Below, one piece after another: positions 63,978-64,000 of a stretch of DNA of 64,000 nucleotides. Each line of letters opens with the position of its first letter. Positions within the stretch are counted from its first letter, which is position 1. The notes below the pieces were generated by a model. It was not told the origin of the DNA. It ran no database searches and saw only the letters and a list, made by a program, of their open reading frames with translations. This DNA is from Planctomicrobium sp051466335 (GTDB taxonomy: Bacteria; Planctomycetota; Planctomycetia; Planctomycetales; Planctomycetaceae): the NCBI RefSeq assembly GCF_051466335.1, contig NZ_CP195793.1, positions 1,364,001 to 1,428,000 on the forward strand, in the 5' to 3' direction. Both the position numbers and the translations under genes were made by a program.

Positions 63978-64000
63978 GTTGGTCTCTACGATTGCAGAAT

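Overview
The window is chromosomal DNA from a planctomycete (phylum Planctomycetota, probably order Planctomycetales). The evidence is the gene content: PSCyt1/DUF1549/DUF1553 and DUF1501 pairs, a ThuA/PVC-type dehydrogenase/heme-binding giant protein, DUF1559 pseudopilin-like proteins, DUF1080 hydrolases, a TIGR03000-like secreted protein, Hanks-type kinase/PP2C signalling and the divergent planctomycete AroDE-like protein. Base composition is even, genes are short-operon or single, and no rRNA, tRNA, CRISPR array, insertion sequence or phage was seen. Most of the window is core or lineage-typical gene content.

Layout. 1-5 kb: end of an ArsR regulator and a 1480-residue ThuA/heme protein. 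5-11 kb: kbl-dus operon (minus), then two unrecognised envelope proteins. 11-18 kb: small secreted proteins, a thioesterase and a four-gene unit larB / PQQ-type propeller / larE / membrane protein. 18-24 kb: sugar-phosphate isomerase, degenerate AroDE, HEAT protein, manA. 24-30 kb: overlapping Ser/Thr kinase and PP2C phosphatase, a prenyltransferase-fold protein, glyA, adk. 30-36 kb: alpha/beta-hydrolase-like protein, yjdM, scpB, DUF1080 protein, HtrA-like protease. 36-43 kb: SbcC-like ATPase fused to DUF4332 domains with a metal-site-degenerate SbcD-like partner, and an ExeA-type ATPase with a membrane protein. 43-55 kb: isomerase-DUF1080 fusion, type-4 uracil-DNA glycosylase, coaB, unknown secreted proteins, moaE and a DUF1501/PSD1 pair.

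The most interesting region is 56-64 kb, a family 2A (SrpI-type) encapsulin sulfur-nanocompartment locus. It holds an Rrf2 Fe-S regulator, cysK, the encapsulin shell, a SufS-type cysteine desulfurase carrying a ~375-residue low-complexity N-terminal cargo domain, a rhodanese-DUF2892 membrane protein and a serine O-acetyltransferase. In known systems of this type the desulfurase is the shell cargo, and CysE/CysK/rhodanese make and use cysteine and persulfide sulfur. In this window the shell gene is broken. The N-terminal third of CysK is joined in frame to the middle of the encapsulin at a short shared sequence (tgccggaaacg). A loop of about 15-20 residues appears missing farther on, and a one-base deletion throws off the last 60 codons. 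The cargo, rhodanese and CysE genes are intact, so this is a cargo without a complete shell gene in the window, through real decay or an assembly/sequencing fault.

A second theme is conserved proteins that have lost catalytic residues: the AroDE-like protein, the SbcD-like protein and a secreted alpha/beta-hydrolase.
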